From Planctomycetia bacterium (lineage in GTDB: Bacteria; Planctomycetota; Planctomycetia; Pirellulales; Thermoguttaceae): a stretch of 38,703 nt of DNA. Numbering within the stretch: position 1 is the stretch's first letter; each line of letters opens with the position of its first letter. The stretch covers positions 1-38,703 of the forward strand of contig JAUNAI010000004.1 in the NCBI GenBank assembly GCA_030527705.1, written 5' to 3'. The position numbers and the translations under genes were made by a program. Below are positions 8,196 to 16,411 of this stretch, piece after piece. Under the pieces are notes generated by a model that saw nothing but the letters and a program-made list of their open reading frames with translations, did not search any database and was not told where the DNA came from.

Positions 8196-8397
8196 GTTTT
8201 CGCTTGAAAATTCAGGGAAGGTTGGTCCTTCCGGTTATCATTCCAGCAACGTGAAATAACGGTAAAGCTGGATTTTATAGTGTGTTGGATTTATAAAGTT
8301 TTCACTTGAAAATTCAGGGAAGGTTGGTCCTTCCGGTCATCATTCCAGAACGTGAAATGACGGTAAAGCTGGATTTTGTCGCGCGTCGGATTTCTAA
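8196..8397. repeat. Two tandem copies of a 102-bp repeat
   Basis: The unit begins GTTTTC(A/G)CTTGAAAATTC at 8196 and again at 8298 and is nearly identical across the pair. Each copy holds two stem-loops: GGAAGG-TTGGT-CCTTCC, and a second arm pair TCCAG...CTGGA around CGTGAAAT(A/G)ACGGTAAAG. A TTATAG versus TTGTCG difference lies near the unit ends. It sits between the divergent small-protein gene (-) and the GlmU-like gene (+). The rest of the 8172-8645 gap is A/T-rich and contains the promoter at 8560. Confidence 0.85.
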
Positions 8398-8559
8398 TAT
8401 TTCGATAATGACGACGCAATTACGATGAAAACGCAGTAAAAATATTTTTCTTTCTTCTATTTTATCACACTCTGGCCATTCTGCCTACCCCTGACATGGA
8501 AAAAAAACGAAAAACCACGAAATTTTTACAGTTTTTATCGGAAAAAAACGTATTACACG

Positions 8560-8588
8560 TTGCAATTCTTCCTGAAATGCGCTATAAT
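8560..8588 (+). promoter_or_regulatory. Promoter of the GlmU-like gene
   Basis: -35 TTGCAA (8560-8565), an exact 17-bp spacer and perfect -10 TATAAT (8583-8588). It lies inside an in-frame upstream extension of the gene (from the ATG at 8496), so translation must start after it, at 8646. Confidence 0.75.
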
Positions 8589-8645
8589 CGACATAATAGG
8601 TGTACTTTTCAGTTAGATAAGATTGAAGCGCGGAGTGATTTTCCC

Positions 8646-9989
8646 ATGAAGGTCATAATTTTTGAAGACCCGGGTGTTCTGGAACTGTTTCCCGTCACGA
8701 TGGGGCGCGGTGCGTATGCGATTACGTGCGCGACGCTCCGAATGATAGATGTAGCCGCTCAGATTCCGTGTGAGTCGATTAACTTTCTCTGTCGTCCGTA
8801 TCTAGAAGGAATTTCGCAGTATGAGTATCCTGAAAAGAATTTTCATTTTGGAGTGGAGGCGGTCTGTGAGGAACTTGAGAGTGCGACGGAGGGAGAAAAC
8901 GTTCTTTTTTTGAATGCGCGACTTGTGCCGGATATTCGACTTCTGGATTTTTTCAGGGACGGTATCGCGCAGAATGAGCTGGTCAGTTTCCCGTGGGACG
9001 ATACGTTGGCATGTGCGTGTGTGCCGGCGAAGCGTGTGTTGAAAATTCTGCGTGAGTTACCACCTACGCCAGTGACGGATGTTTTACCGATTGATTGTGG
9101 AAAAATTGCGTGTGGATGCCGACAGTGTGTGCATTATCCGATGGAGTTATTTACGCACCCACATGATTTGGTTCGGAATAATATGGCGTTATTTTCGTCG
9201 AATCTCGCGTACCGTCTCACGCATACCGTTCCTGCGCAGACGGGAAAAAAAGAAACTCCGTGGACGGATGGTAGCTGGACGGAAATCCGTGAGGGGGTTT
9301 ACATTGGGAAAAATGTGAAACTCGGAGAATATCTTGTCACCGACACGACGAATGGTCCAATTCTGGTAGATGAGGGAGCGTCGATTGGTCCATTTTGTTA
9401 CCTGAAAGGGCCGGTTTATATCGGTCCGTACTCGAAAGTGATAGAACATGCAGCGTTGAAGGATTTTGTGGGACTTGCGCACACGACGAAAGTTGGCGGT
9501 GAAGTGGAAGCATCGACGATTGAGCCGTACACGAATAAACAGCATCATGGTTTTCTGGGACACTCGTATCTTGGAAGCTGGATTAATCTCGGTGCCGGAA
9601 CCTGTAACAGTGACCTGAAAAACACCTACGGAAGTATTACGATGCAGTATAAAGAAGGGCGCGTTGCGACGGAAATGCAGTTTCATGGCTGTATTATCGG
9701 TGACTACTCGAAGACGGCAATTAACACGAGTATTTTTACTGGTAAAATCATCGGAAGTTGTAGTATGGTTTACGGTTTTGTGACGCGGAATGTACCGTGT
9801 TTCGTGAATTACGCGCGTTCTTTCGGCCAGTGTACAGAACTTCCGGTGGAGGTGATGATTAACACGCAGCAGAGGATGTTCAGTCGGCGGAATGTACAGC
9901 AGGAACAGGTTCACATTAACTTACTGTATGAGATGTTCGCCATGTCGCAGAGCGAGCGGCAGATGGAAAATGAGCCGTTATCATTATAA
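8646..9989 (+). CDS. GlmU-like sugar nucleotidyltransferase / left-handed beta-helix protein
   Basis: This 447-residue protein belongs to the alternative GlmU family found in planctomycetes and Bacteroidetes. It probably makes a nucleotide-activated (amino)sugar such as UDP-GlcNAc. The N-terminus MKVIIFEDPGVLELFPVTMGRGAYA fits the divergent NTP-transferase half. The C-terminal half (about residues 205-390) has hexapeptide repeats of the left-handed beta-helix (ILVDEGASIGPFCYLKGPVYIGPYSKV). It also has GGEVEASTIEPYTNKQHHGF and GSWINLGAGTCNSDLKNTYG, which are highly characteristic of the acetyltransferase-like half. The ATG at 8646 is chosen because a strong promoter ends at 8588; the upstream in-frame ATG at 8496 precedes that promoter. 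The kinase gene follows 15 bp later. The substrate sugar is inferred from family members, not seen here. Confidence 0.8.
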   Translation: MKVIIFEDPGVLELFPVTMGRGAYAITCATLRMIDVAAQIPCESINFLCRPYLEGISQYEYPEKNFHFGVEAVCEELESATEGENVLFLNARLVPDIRLLDFFRDGIAQNELVSFPWDDTLACACVPAKRVLKILRELPPTPVTDVLPIDCGKIACGCRQCVHYPMELFTHPHDLVRNNMALFSSNLAYRLTHTVPAQTGKKETPWTDGSWTEIREGVYIGKNVKLGEYLVTDTTNGPILVDEGASIGPFCYLKGPVYIGPYSKVIEHAALKDFVGLAHTTKVGGEVEASTIEPYTNKQHHGFLGHSYLGSWINLGAGTCNSDLKNTYGSITMQYKEGRVATEMQFHGCIIGDYSKTAINTSIFTGKIIGSCSMVYGFVTRNVPCFVNYARSFGQCTELPVEVMINTQQRMFSRRNVQQEQVHINLLYEMFAMSQSERQMENEPLSL

Positions 9990-10004
9990 AAAAGGAGGCG
10001 CGGT

Positions 10005-11731
10005 GTGAATTCTGATTTATCCATCAATGACCTGAAAACGCACGCGCCGACGGAATTTTCGGACCCATTTTTACTGAAACTGGAGCGTGGGAAGGTACTC
10101 AGTGCTAAATATCGGCTGGAAGAAAAGGTCGGTGAAGGTGGAATGGGCGTTGTCTGGAAAGCGTACGACACGGTCGGAGAACGGTATGTTGCGCTGAAAT
10201 TCGTTCCTGCAGAGATTCGGTACCGAGAAGAAGCCATAATACAGGTGAAAAAGACATTCAGCACGATTCAGGCACTGAATCACACGCACATCTGCCCCGT
10301 TCTGGCACTGGAAAAGGACGCTGTTCTGGGATATTATCTTGTGATGAAATGGCTGGAAGGAATGACGCTCGCCGAGTTACAGAAAACGGGACTTTTACGT
10401 GAAAATGGAGCGGAAATACGTCTCGTTCTACCGATTCTGGAGGCAGTGGCCGAGGCACTGGATTATGCGCACGCCCATCATGTGATTCATCGGGATGTGA
10501 AACCGTCGAACATTTTCGTGGCGCTGAAACAGGGAAAAGGGACGGGAAAGATGACGCTTGGAGAACTGATGAAAGTTCCAGAAGTTGCGGAAGTTTTCCT
10601 GATAGATTTCGGTCTGGCGACGGAAATTGTGGAGACGATGACACGGTTTTCGAAACGGAAAGTGGATACGAGTGGGACATGGCCGTATATGCCTCCGGAG
10701 CAGTGGAAAGGGAAAAAACAGACGCCACAGACGGACCAGTATGCACTGGGAGTGGTGGCGTATGAGCTTTTAGCGGGTGAGCGACCGTTTATGATTTCAG
10801 ACGTGACGCTTCTGCGACTTGCGGTCATGCAGGACGAGCCAGAGGAAATTCGTGGACGGCCGGAGTCTGTAAATAAGGCACTTCAACGTGCGTTGGCGAA
10901 AAAACAGACGGACCGATTTCCGACGTGTGCAGAATTCATTACTGCTCTGGGAAAATCCCCTGCGCTGTATCGTTCGGTAGGTGAAGGAATGGAGAAGGTC
11001 GTGGACGGTGTGAAGTATCCATTTCGGTGGTGTCCGCCGGGAAGGTTTCTGATGGGAAGTCCGGAAACAGAGGAAAAACGGTACAGTGATGAAGGTCCAC
11101 GACATCAAGTAACGCTGACGCGTGGATTCTGGATGCTGGGGAAACACAGGTGACGCAGGAAATGTGGACACAGGTGGTGGTAAAGAATCCGAGTAAATTC
11201 CATTATAATTCGACTCCATTCGAGATGATGCCGGTGGAAGAAGTAAGCTGGAATGACTGTCAGAAATTCTGTTTATGTCTGTCTCGGAAACTGGGTGTAA
11301 AAGTGAGCCTGCCGACAGAGGCGCAGTGGGAATATACCTGTCGCGCGGGGACGGAGACGCCGTTTTCACATGGAGATACATTATACGGCGACTGGGCGAA
11401 CTGTAACGGTACGAAACCTTACGGAACGACGATGACGGGGAGAAATTTTCAGAAACCGATACTAGTGAGTTCTTTTTATCCGAATCCGTGGGGGTTACGG
11501 AACATGCACGGAAATGTATGGGAATGGTGTGCCGACTGGTACGACAGCCATTATTATGAGAACTCACCGACACATGACCCGAAAGGGTAGGAAAGTGGGA
11601 AATTCCGTGTGAATCGTGGTGGGTGCTGGGCAAGTGATGCGAAATACTGCCGCTCCGCATGTCGTGCACGTTATTTTCCGGACGGACATGGGAGTTATAT
11701 AGGATTACGTGTGGTAATTGAGGAAGAGTAA
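10005..11731 (+). pseudogene. Ser/Thr protein kinase fused to an FGE-sulfatase-type domain, interrupted twice
   Basis: The GTG start at 10005 follows AAGGAGG. The kinase domain looks intact: glycine loop GEGGMG from residue 43, K65 in ALKFV, HRD at 162-164, DFG at 201-203, and SGTWPYMPPEQ as the activation end and P+1 region. From about residue 332 an FGE/SUMF1-type domain begins (CPPGRFLMGSPETEE). The frame breaks near 11128-11150 after GFWMLG. One extra G in the G-run would give GFWMLGETQVTQEMW, and the next frame continues with LPTEAQWEYTCRAG and HGNVWEWCADWY. An in-frame TAG (11588-11590) follows DPKG, and the same frame then runs on with ESGKFRVNRGGCW to a TAA at 11729-11731. This is the usual FGE C-terminus. 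As read, the product would stop as a kinase with only the start of FGE. Possible causes are decay, sequencing error, or less likely recoding. Confidence 0.8.
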
Positions 11732-11764
11732 TAAAATAATAAAAAAATAAAGTAATAAATAAAA

Positions 11765-12472
11765 ATGAAGATGAAACGAGAAGCGCCGACGCCACATATA
11801 TTTAATTTTGAAGACCTACAGAATCAGGCTGAAACGTATCTTGAGGCGGTCCGGAAGAAAGCGCGTGAAATTATTTCGGAAGCGGCGCTGGAAACGAAAC
11901 TGCAGCAGGAACGTCTTCTGGCGGAAGCGGACACAATACGGGAAAAAGCTCGACAGGAAGGGTATCAGGAAGGAGTTCGGCTTGGTACTCTTGAGGCGGA
12001 AAATAAGATTCAGGCGGAACTCCAACGCCGATTACAGCGTGAAGTGGCCAGTGCGGTAGACTCGTCGCGGAAGGGAATGGTGAATCTTCTGGAACAGTGC
12101 GCCAATCTGCGTGAGGAAATGACGCAGAACTGGGAAAATGCGTTTCTCCGTCTTGTTTTTCGAGTCGCGAAGACCGTTATTCGGCGGGAATTAAAACAGG
12201 AACCACAGATTTCTGTGCAGTGGATCCGCGAGACGCTGGAATTAAGTCTCGGCGAGAACGGACTGGTTTTAATCCTAAATCCGGAAGACGCAGTTCTTCT
12301 GAAAACGCCATTAGAACGCCTTTTCAGCGAGTTTCGGCAACTTGGGCAGATTGAAATCCGGACCGACGCAACACTCTCACGCGGTGACTGCATTCTGCGC
12401 TCAGAGAATGGTCAGTTGGACCAGCGTCTCGACAGTCAGCTTGCACGAATAGAGGAGGAGTTGAGCGCATGA
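11765..12472 (+). CDS. fliH: Flagellar assembly protein FliH (stator/regulator of FliI)
   Basis: The 235-residue product is a cytoplasmic peripheral stalk protein of the flagellar type III export ATPase. It has a long alpha-helical N-terminal half rich in Glu, Arg, Gln and Ala (YLEAVRKKAREIISEAALET, then LAEADTIREKARQEGYQEGV). The C-terminal domain (FRVAKTVIRRELKQEP, SLGENGLVLILNPEDAVLL, GDCILRSENGQLDQRLDSQL) matches the FliH/YscL/V-ATPase E-subunit fold. The central GYQEGVRLG is typical of the family. The 3' end overlaps fliI by four bases (ATGA), indicating translational coupling. The region before the ATG is A-rich with no clear Shine-Dalgarno, and 11771 is an alternative ATG. It follows the broken kinase-FGE gene closely. 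No other flagellar gene lies in the window. Confidence 0.85.
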   Translation: MKMKREAPTPHIFNFEDLQNQAETYLEAVRKKAREIISEAALETKLQQERLLAEADTIREKARQEGYQEGVRLGTLEAENKIQAELQRRLQREVASAVDSSRKGMVNLLEQCANLREEMTQNWENAFLRLVFRVAKTVIRRELKQEPQISVQWIRETLELSLGENGLVLILNPEDAVLLKTPLERLFSEFRQLGQIEIRTDATLSRGDCILRSENGQLDQRLDSQLARIEEELSA

Positions 12473-13947
12473 ATCCACTCTCACTTCTGAATCAGCTTGA
12501 CACGATTATTCCGACGGCGATTACAGGGACCGTTCAGGAAACAGCAGGAACAACGGTTCTCGTCAGTGGTTTTCCTGCTCCGGTCGGCGCGTTGGCAGAA
12601 ATTCGGCTCCGAGATCGGTCCGTACTACCGGCGGAAGTGATAGGCTTCCATGATAAAACAGCCGTTCTGTATCCGCTTCAGTCGACGCATGGTATCCGTC
12701 ATGGTGACCGTGTTCATCTGGTGCAGACTGCGCCGTGGCTGACGGTCGGAGAAGGAATGCTCGGAAAAGTCCTCGACGCGCGCGGACGTGTGATGGAAAC
12801 CAGCGGTTCTGTGTCAAGTTCCACCTACGGTTCAATGTATAATTCCACGTATAATTCCGCATATAATTCTACGTATGGCACAGCGAGTAATTCAGCATAT
12901 CGCACTGGTTCAGGAAATGGAAACGCCTCTACTCCGGTACGTAAAAATGGCTCCGTTTTGCGAGAAGCCCCAACGAATGACGCGATTCTGAATACGGAGC
13001 GGATTCCGTTTCATCGGGAAGCGCCTAAAGTTTTCGAGCGGCCGAGAATTACGACTCCGATTTCCACGGGCGTGCGGGCGATTGACGCGGTTCTAACGCT
13101 CGGTGAGGGACAGCGTGTCGGGATTTTTGCTGGTTCCGGCGTCGGGAAAAGTACGCTTCTGGGGATGATTGCGCGTTATTCGAATGCCGACGTAATCGTT
13201 ATTGGGCTGGTTGGGGAACGCGGACGTGAGGTGAATGACTTTCTAGAACGAGATTTAGGGCCGGAAGGACAGAAACGGAGCGTGGTGGTCGTCGCAACAA
13301 GTGATGAACCCGCTATTTTACGTGTCCGTGCGGCTCAGACAGTGACGGCAGTCGCGGAATATTTCCGAGATCAGGGGAAAAATGTCCTGCTTCTGATGGA
13401 TTCTCTGACGCGATTCGCCATGGCACAGCGTGAAATCGGTCTTGCGGCTGGTGAGCCACCCACGCGGAATGGTTATCCGCCGTCGGTTTTCGCTATGCTT
13501 CCGGCGCTTGTGGAACGTACGGGACGCACGCGGACGGGAAACATTACCGCCATGTACACGGTTCTGGTGGAAGGGGACGACGAAAATGAACCGATTGCGG
13601 ACACAGTGCGTGGACTTCTGGATGGACATATCTGGCTCTCGCGGAAATTGGCGTCGGCGGGACATTATCCAGCAATTGATATTCCGTCGAGCATCAGTCG
13701 GCTTATGAATGACATTTGTGAGCGTGACCACGTTCAGACGGCGCAGGAACTCCGCGCGATGATTTCTCTGTGGCGTGAGTTTCAGGATTTAATTGCGATT
13801 AACGCATATAAACGCGGCACGAATCCGGCACTGGATGTCGCGTTGGAGAAAAAGAAAGCGATTACGTACTTTTTGCGTCAGAATACCGATGAGCCATCCA
13901 CGCTGGAAAAAGCAGTCACGGAGATGATGGAAATAATTCGGCGATAA
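12469..13947 (+). CDS. fliI: Flagellum-specific ATPase FliI with a low-complexity insertion
   Basis: The 492-residue product is the hexameric ATPase that energises flagellar protein export, related to the F1 beta subunit. Walker A is GSGVGKST (222-229). The flanking motifs are GVRAIDAVLTLGEGQRVGIF, IGLVGERGREVNDF and the Walker B-like NVLLLMDSLTRFAMAQREIG, followed by EPPTRNGYPPSVF. The C-terminal AINAYKRGTNPALD is typical of FliI. Between LDARGRVMET and KVFERPRITTPIST the chain is about 45 residues longer than usual. The extra part (about residues 112-165) is Ser/Tyr/Asn-rich with YNST/YNSA repeats encoded by 12-bp DNA repeats. The insertion lies between the N-terminal beta-barrel and the ATPase core, so the core may still work. 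It is coupled to fliH by an ATGA overlap and followed by a terminator at 13964. Confidence 0.9.
   Translation: MNPLSLLNQLDTIIPTAITGTVQETAGTTVLVSGFPAPVGALAEIRLRDRSVLPAEVIGFHDKTAVLYPLQSTHGIRHGDRVHLVQTAPWLTVGEGMLGKVLDARGRVMETSGSVSSSTYGSMYNSTYNSAYNSTYGTASNSAYRTGSGNGNASTPVRKNGSVLREAPTNDAILNTERIPFHREAPKVFERPRITTPISTGVRAIDAVLTLGEGQRVGIFAGSGVGKSTLLGMIARYSNADVIVIGLVGERGREVNDFLERDLGPEGQKRSVVVVATSDEPAILRVRAAQTVTAVAEYFRDQGKNVLLLMDSLTRFAMAQREIGLAAGEPPTRNGYPPSVFAMLPALVERTGRTRTGNITAMYTVLVEGDDENEPIADTVRGLLDGHIWLSRKLASAGHYPAIDIPSSISRLMNDICERDHVQTAQELRAMISLWREFQDLIAINAYKRGTNPALDVALEKKKAITYFLRQNTDEPSTLEKAVTEMMEIIRR
12838..12885 (+). repeat. 12-bp tandem repeat inside fliI
   Basis: Four in-frame units (TATAATTCCACG, TATAATTCCGCA, TATAATTCTACG, TATGGCACAGCG) encode YNST, YNSA, YNST and YGTA. 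This is the core of the non-conserved insertion, which probably arose by slippage. Confidence 0.85.
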
Positions 13948-13963
13948 AAATATCTCTGAAATG

Positions 13964-13997
13964 AAGAAAGAGTTAAAAATCGTTGCTCTTTCTTTTT
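13964..13997 (+). terminator. Terminator after fliHI
   Basis: AAGAAAGAG (13964-13972) pairs with CTCTTTCTT (13986-13994), and the T-run continues to 13997. It lies 17 bp after the fliI stop. Confidence 0.7.
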
Positions 13998-14083
13998 AAT
14001 AAACGCTGATGAACTCATCTTTTTGTTATTTAGTGCGTGCTTTAAGATAAAATCAGATAATATGATAATAAGATAAAAACTAG

Positions 14084-14126
14084 AAAAAAATAAAAGCAGT
14101 CCGAATAATATATTCGAACTGCTTTT
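14084..14126 (-). terminator. Terminator of the candidate small RNA
   Basis: AAAAGCAGTTCGAA and TTCGGACTGCTTTT (minus strand) form a 14-bp stem with one G-U pair, followed on the minus strand by TTTTATTTTTTT. On the plus strand the stem has a C-A mismatch and only a short T-run, so the minus direction is favoured. Confidence 0.8.
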
Positions 14127-14283
14127 AAACTGGTATCTATGGAGGAAAAGCGTACTTATTGATCTGATCCCTCAGACCTCCCCGGAAAAGAAGACGCTTT
14201 ATCATCCCTAATCCTGCCATCCCCAGTGGTATAAATTGTCGAATTTCAGGAAAAGATAGGAGAAAAGCCATCCTTCATGGATA
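14085..14283 (-). ncRNA. Candidate structured small RNA (about 200 nt), family unknown
   Basis: A complete transcription unit without an ORF. On the minus strand a TTGCAA-N17-TAGAAT promoter predicts a start at about 14283. The first and last 13 nt of the body (14271-14283 and 14134-14146) pair as a closing stem with two A-C mismatches, which would be G-U on the plus strand. Inside are two arms. The first pairs CCTA/TAGG and TCCTG/CAGGA (14207-14216 with 14247-14260), capped by AAATT-CGAC-AATTT. The second pairs AAAGCGTCTT with AAGTACGCTTT (14147-14157 with 14191-14200), containing the hairpin GGTCTGA-GGGA-TCAGATC (14161-14178). A rho-independent terminator follows at once. Size fits 6S RNA, but the branched fold does not clearly match its rod, and the SRP RNA tip motif is absent. 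The remaining part of the 13948-14540 gap is A/T-rich spacer. Confidence 0.65.
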
Positions 14284-14288
14284 TTCCT

Positions 14289-14317
14289 ATTCTAACACTC
14301 ATTTCAGTATTTTGCAA
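14289..14317 (-). promoter_or_regulatory. Promoter of the candidate small RNA
   Basis: On the minus strand, -35 TTGCAA (14312-14317), a 17-bp spacer and -10 TAGAAT (14289-14294). The predicted start falls exactly at the foot of the closing stem. The same -35 hexamer is found at 8560 and 21787. Confidence 0.7.
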
Positions 14318-14540
14318 GTGTTTTCCCTAAAATTTCCCCAAAAAAGTCTAAATTATTCCAAAATTTTATAAAATTCGGATGTAAACACAGTTTTTCCGTT
14401 TTTTCGCATCTAAATAGTACAAAAAATCAGTATAAATTGGCTAAAATCCCCCCTGACCCTCCTTTTTTTTCCTGAATTCTAGAGTATAATAGAAGTGTAT
14501 AATTATTTTCGACACACGTCGTAACAAGGAGAATGTTCCC

Positions 14541-15437
14541 ATGTCCAAAAATGCCCTTCTTCAGTCGTCACTCGATTTTCCTGTTCGTCACGGAAAGGTG
14601 CGCGACGTTTATGACCTCGGCGACGAAGTGCTTCTCGTCAGCTCTGACCGAATCAGCGCGTTCGACTGGATACTGCCGTCCGGAATTCCGGATAAAGGCC
14701 GAGTTCTGACGCAGATTGCTGCGTTCTGGTTTGAGAAATTGGGGGAAGAAAATCATCTGGTGACTGTCGATGTGGATAAAATGCCGTGTCTGGACGGTGT
14801 GGACGCTGCGACGAAACAGGACTTGGCAGGGCGTTCCACGCTGTGTAAGAAATCGAGCGTTTTCCCGGTTGAGTGTATTGTTCGTGGTTGTCTGACCGGT
14901 TCCGGTTGGAAAGAATATCAGAAAAATCAGACGATCTGTGGAATTCAGCTTCCTGCTGGTCTACGTGAGAGTGAGCGTCTCGAGACGCCGATTTTCACCC
15001 CGACGACGAAAGCGGAAGAGGGACATGATGAAAATATCACGTTTAAGCAGATGTGTGAAATCGTTGGAACGGAAGCTGCGACGGAACTGCGTGACCGGAG
15101 TATCTCCCTGTTTCAGCGTGGTGCGGAATATGCGGCAAGTCGCGGAATTATTATCGCCGACACGAAATTCGAGTGGGGGCTGCGTGACGGAAAAATCATC
15201 TTGATTGATGAAGTTCTTACGCCGGACAGTTCACGTTTCTGGCCTGCCGACGATTATGAAGTGGGACGCTCGCAGAAATCATTCGATAAACAGTTCGTGC
15301 GTGACTGGCTTCTCGCTTCCACGTGGGACCGAAACAGCGTTCCGCCACAGTTGCCGGAAGATATTATCGCGAAAACGCGCGAGAAGTATATCGAGGCATA
15401 TGAAAGACTGACCGGAATGGAATTTCCGTGGAAATAG
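14541..15437 (+). CDS. purC: Phosphoribosylaminoimidazole-succinocarboxamide synthase (SAICAR synthase)
   Basis: The 298-residue enzyme of purine synthesis joins CAIR and aspartate with ATP hydrolysis to form SAICAR. Family motifs in order are [20 protein letters not shown] (nucleotide-binding loop), [66 protein letters not shown] and [15 protein letters not shown]. The length fits the longer purC subfamily, as in yeast Ade1-like and planctomycete forms. CAAGGAG lies 8 bp before the ATG. A -10-like TATAAT at 14485-14490 lies upstream but has no convincing -35. Other pur genes are not adjacent. It is followed by the inverted-repeat element at 15449 and then the acyltransferase gene on the same strand. 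Confidence 0.95.
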   Translation: MSKNALLQSSLDFPVRHGKVRDVYDLGDEVLLVSSDRISAFDWILPSGIPDKGRVLTQIAAFWFEKLGEENHLVTVDVDKMPCLDGVDAATKQDLAGRSTLCKKSSVFPVECIVRGCLTGSGWKEYQKNQTICGIQLPAGLRESERLETPIFTPTTKAEEGHDENITFKQMCEIVGTEAATELRDRSISLFQRGAEYAASRGIIIADTKFEWGLRDGKIILIDEVLTPDSSRFWPADDYEVGRSQKSFDKQFVRDWLLASTWDRNSVPPQLPEDIIAKTREKYIEAYERLTGMEFPWK

Positions 15438-15448
15438 TTAAAGGAATC

Positions 15449-15615
15449 GCTGATTAAGTCGTATTTTGTGAGGCGACGCGTCTCGCGTCACTGTGATGTG
15501 CCTTAAATGTTGAATTTCGGCTTAAATTGGTGATTTTTGGGAGACTTTTTAGGTTAAAATTTGCATTTTTCACCACTTCTGCGACGCGAGACGCGTCGCC
15601 TCCCAATTAATCAGC
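15449..15615. repeat. MITE-like inverted-repeat element with GCTGATTAA termini
   Basis: The 167-bp element has terminal GCTGATTAA (15449-15457) and TTAATCAGC (15607-15615). Inside these is a perfect 20-bp inverted repeat, GAGGCGACGCGTCTCGCGTC (15470-15489) against 15583-15602. Each arm also contains its own near-palindrome (GACGCGTCTCGCGTC). The A/T-rich centre has no ORF. GCTGATTAAGTC recurs at 22488 and 24471. The element lies between purC and the next gene, which are on the same strand. Confidence 0.8.
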
Positions 15616-15634
15616 ATTTATTTAAGGAGGTTCG

Positions 15635-16360
15635 ATGAAAATCACTTGTGGTGACCGATTTCTCGGGCTGGTCGGAGCGTGGTTTTTACATCGGTATTCC
15701 TCGCAGTGGGATGCACGTCTGTGGGGGGCCGATTCCGCATTTTATCCGAAAAGTCGAAATCCAGGCGGTCCATATATGTATGCGTTTTGGCATGAATATA
15801 TCCTCCTGCCGGTTAGTTTTTTCGGACATTGTAATGTCGCGACTATCACATCGAAGCACCATGACGCAGAAATCGCGACGCTCCTATCTCGACACATGGG
15901 ATTCCGTATTTTTCGGGGTTCTACGACTCGGGGAGGTACGGAAGCTCTTCGGTCACTGCTTGCGGCAGGAAAAGAGGGGGCGCACCTGACGATGATGCCG
16001 GATGGTCCGAAAGGGCCACGACGTACCATGTCGCTGGGGACGGTTTATGCTGCCTCAAAACTTGGTTTTCCTATTATTCCGACGGGGATGGGGGTCAGTC
16101 ATGCATGGCGCGCGAATTCTTGGGACCGATTCGCGATTCCGAAACCGTTTTCACGGATACGATTTGTTATGAAAGATGCGATTTTCGTTCCGGATCGTCT
16201 TTCGCGGAAAGAATTGGAAGAATATCGGGGACTCGCAGAAGAAAAACTGCATGAAGTGACGCTCGATGCGGAAAATTGGGCACTGACGGGAAATGAACGG
16301 TCTGGAGAAGTGGCACTGGACCACCGACCGATGTACGTCAAAGCGTATCGGATTCCGTAA
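15635..16360 (+). CDS. DUF374 / lysophospholipid acyltransferase-like protein
   Basis: The 241-residue protein has the DUF374 pattern, a branch of the glycerophospholipid and lipid A acyltransferase superfamily. YAFWHEYILLP is the WHE-type motif. VATITSKHHDAEIATLLSR supplies the HxxxxD-like S.H.D catalytic pair. FRIFRGSTTRGGTEALRSLL, MMPDGPKGPRR, SLGTVYAASKLGFPIIPTG and RANSWDRFAIPKPF complete the set. It probably acylates a lipid precursor at the inner membrane; the N-terminal VGAWFLHRY segment may associate with the membrane. AAGGAGG at 15623-15629 fixes the start. The exact acyl acceptor cannot be read from the sequence. The next gene follows after about 50 bp and may be co-transcribed. 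Confidence 0.85.
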   Translation: MKITCGDRFLGLVGAWFLHRYSSQWDARLWGADSAFYPKSRNPGGPYMYAFWHEYILLPVSFFGHCNVATITSKHHDAEIATLLSRHMGFRIFRGSTTRGGTEALRSLLAAGKEGAHLTMMPDGPKGPRRTMSLGTVYAASKLGFPIIPTGMGVSHAWRANSWDRFAIPKPFSRIRFVMKDAIFVPDRLSRKELEEYRGLAEEKLHEVTLDAENWALTGNERSGEVALDHRPMYVKAYRIP

Positions 16361-16411
16361 ATAATAAAAGAAAAAAGAACCGCTTATCAAAATAGTACGC
16401 AGAGTAAGAGT

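Noticed and set aside
12838-12885. Several TATAAT hexamers that look like promoters.
   Set aside because: They are in-frame units of a coding tandem repeat in fliI and lack -35 partners.
14085-14283. Signal recognition particle RNA as identity of the small RNA.
   Set aside because: The conserved apical GGAA-type tip and its flanking asymmetric loop are not found on either strand.
14541-15437. Possible purine riboswitch upstream of purC, within 14127-14540.
   Set aside because: The structured RNA there has its promoter and terminator on the opposite strand, and the sequence nearer purC is A/T-rich without purine-riboswitch loop motifs.
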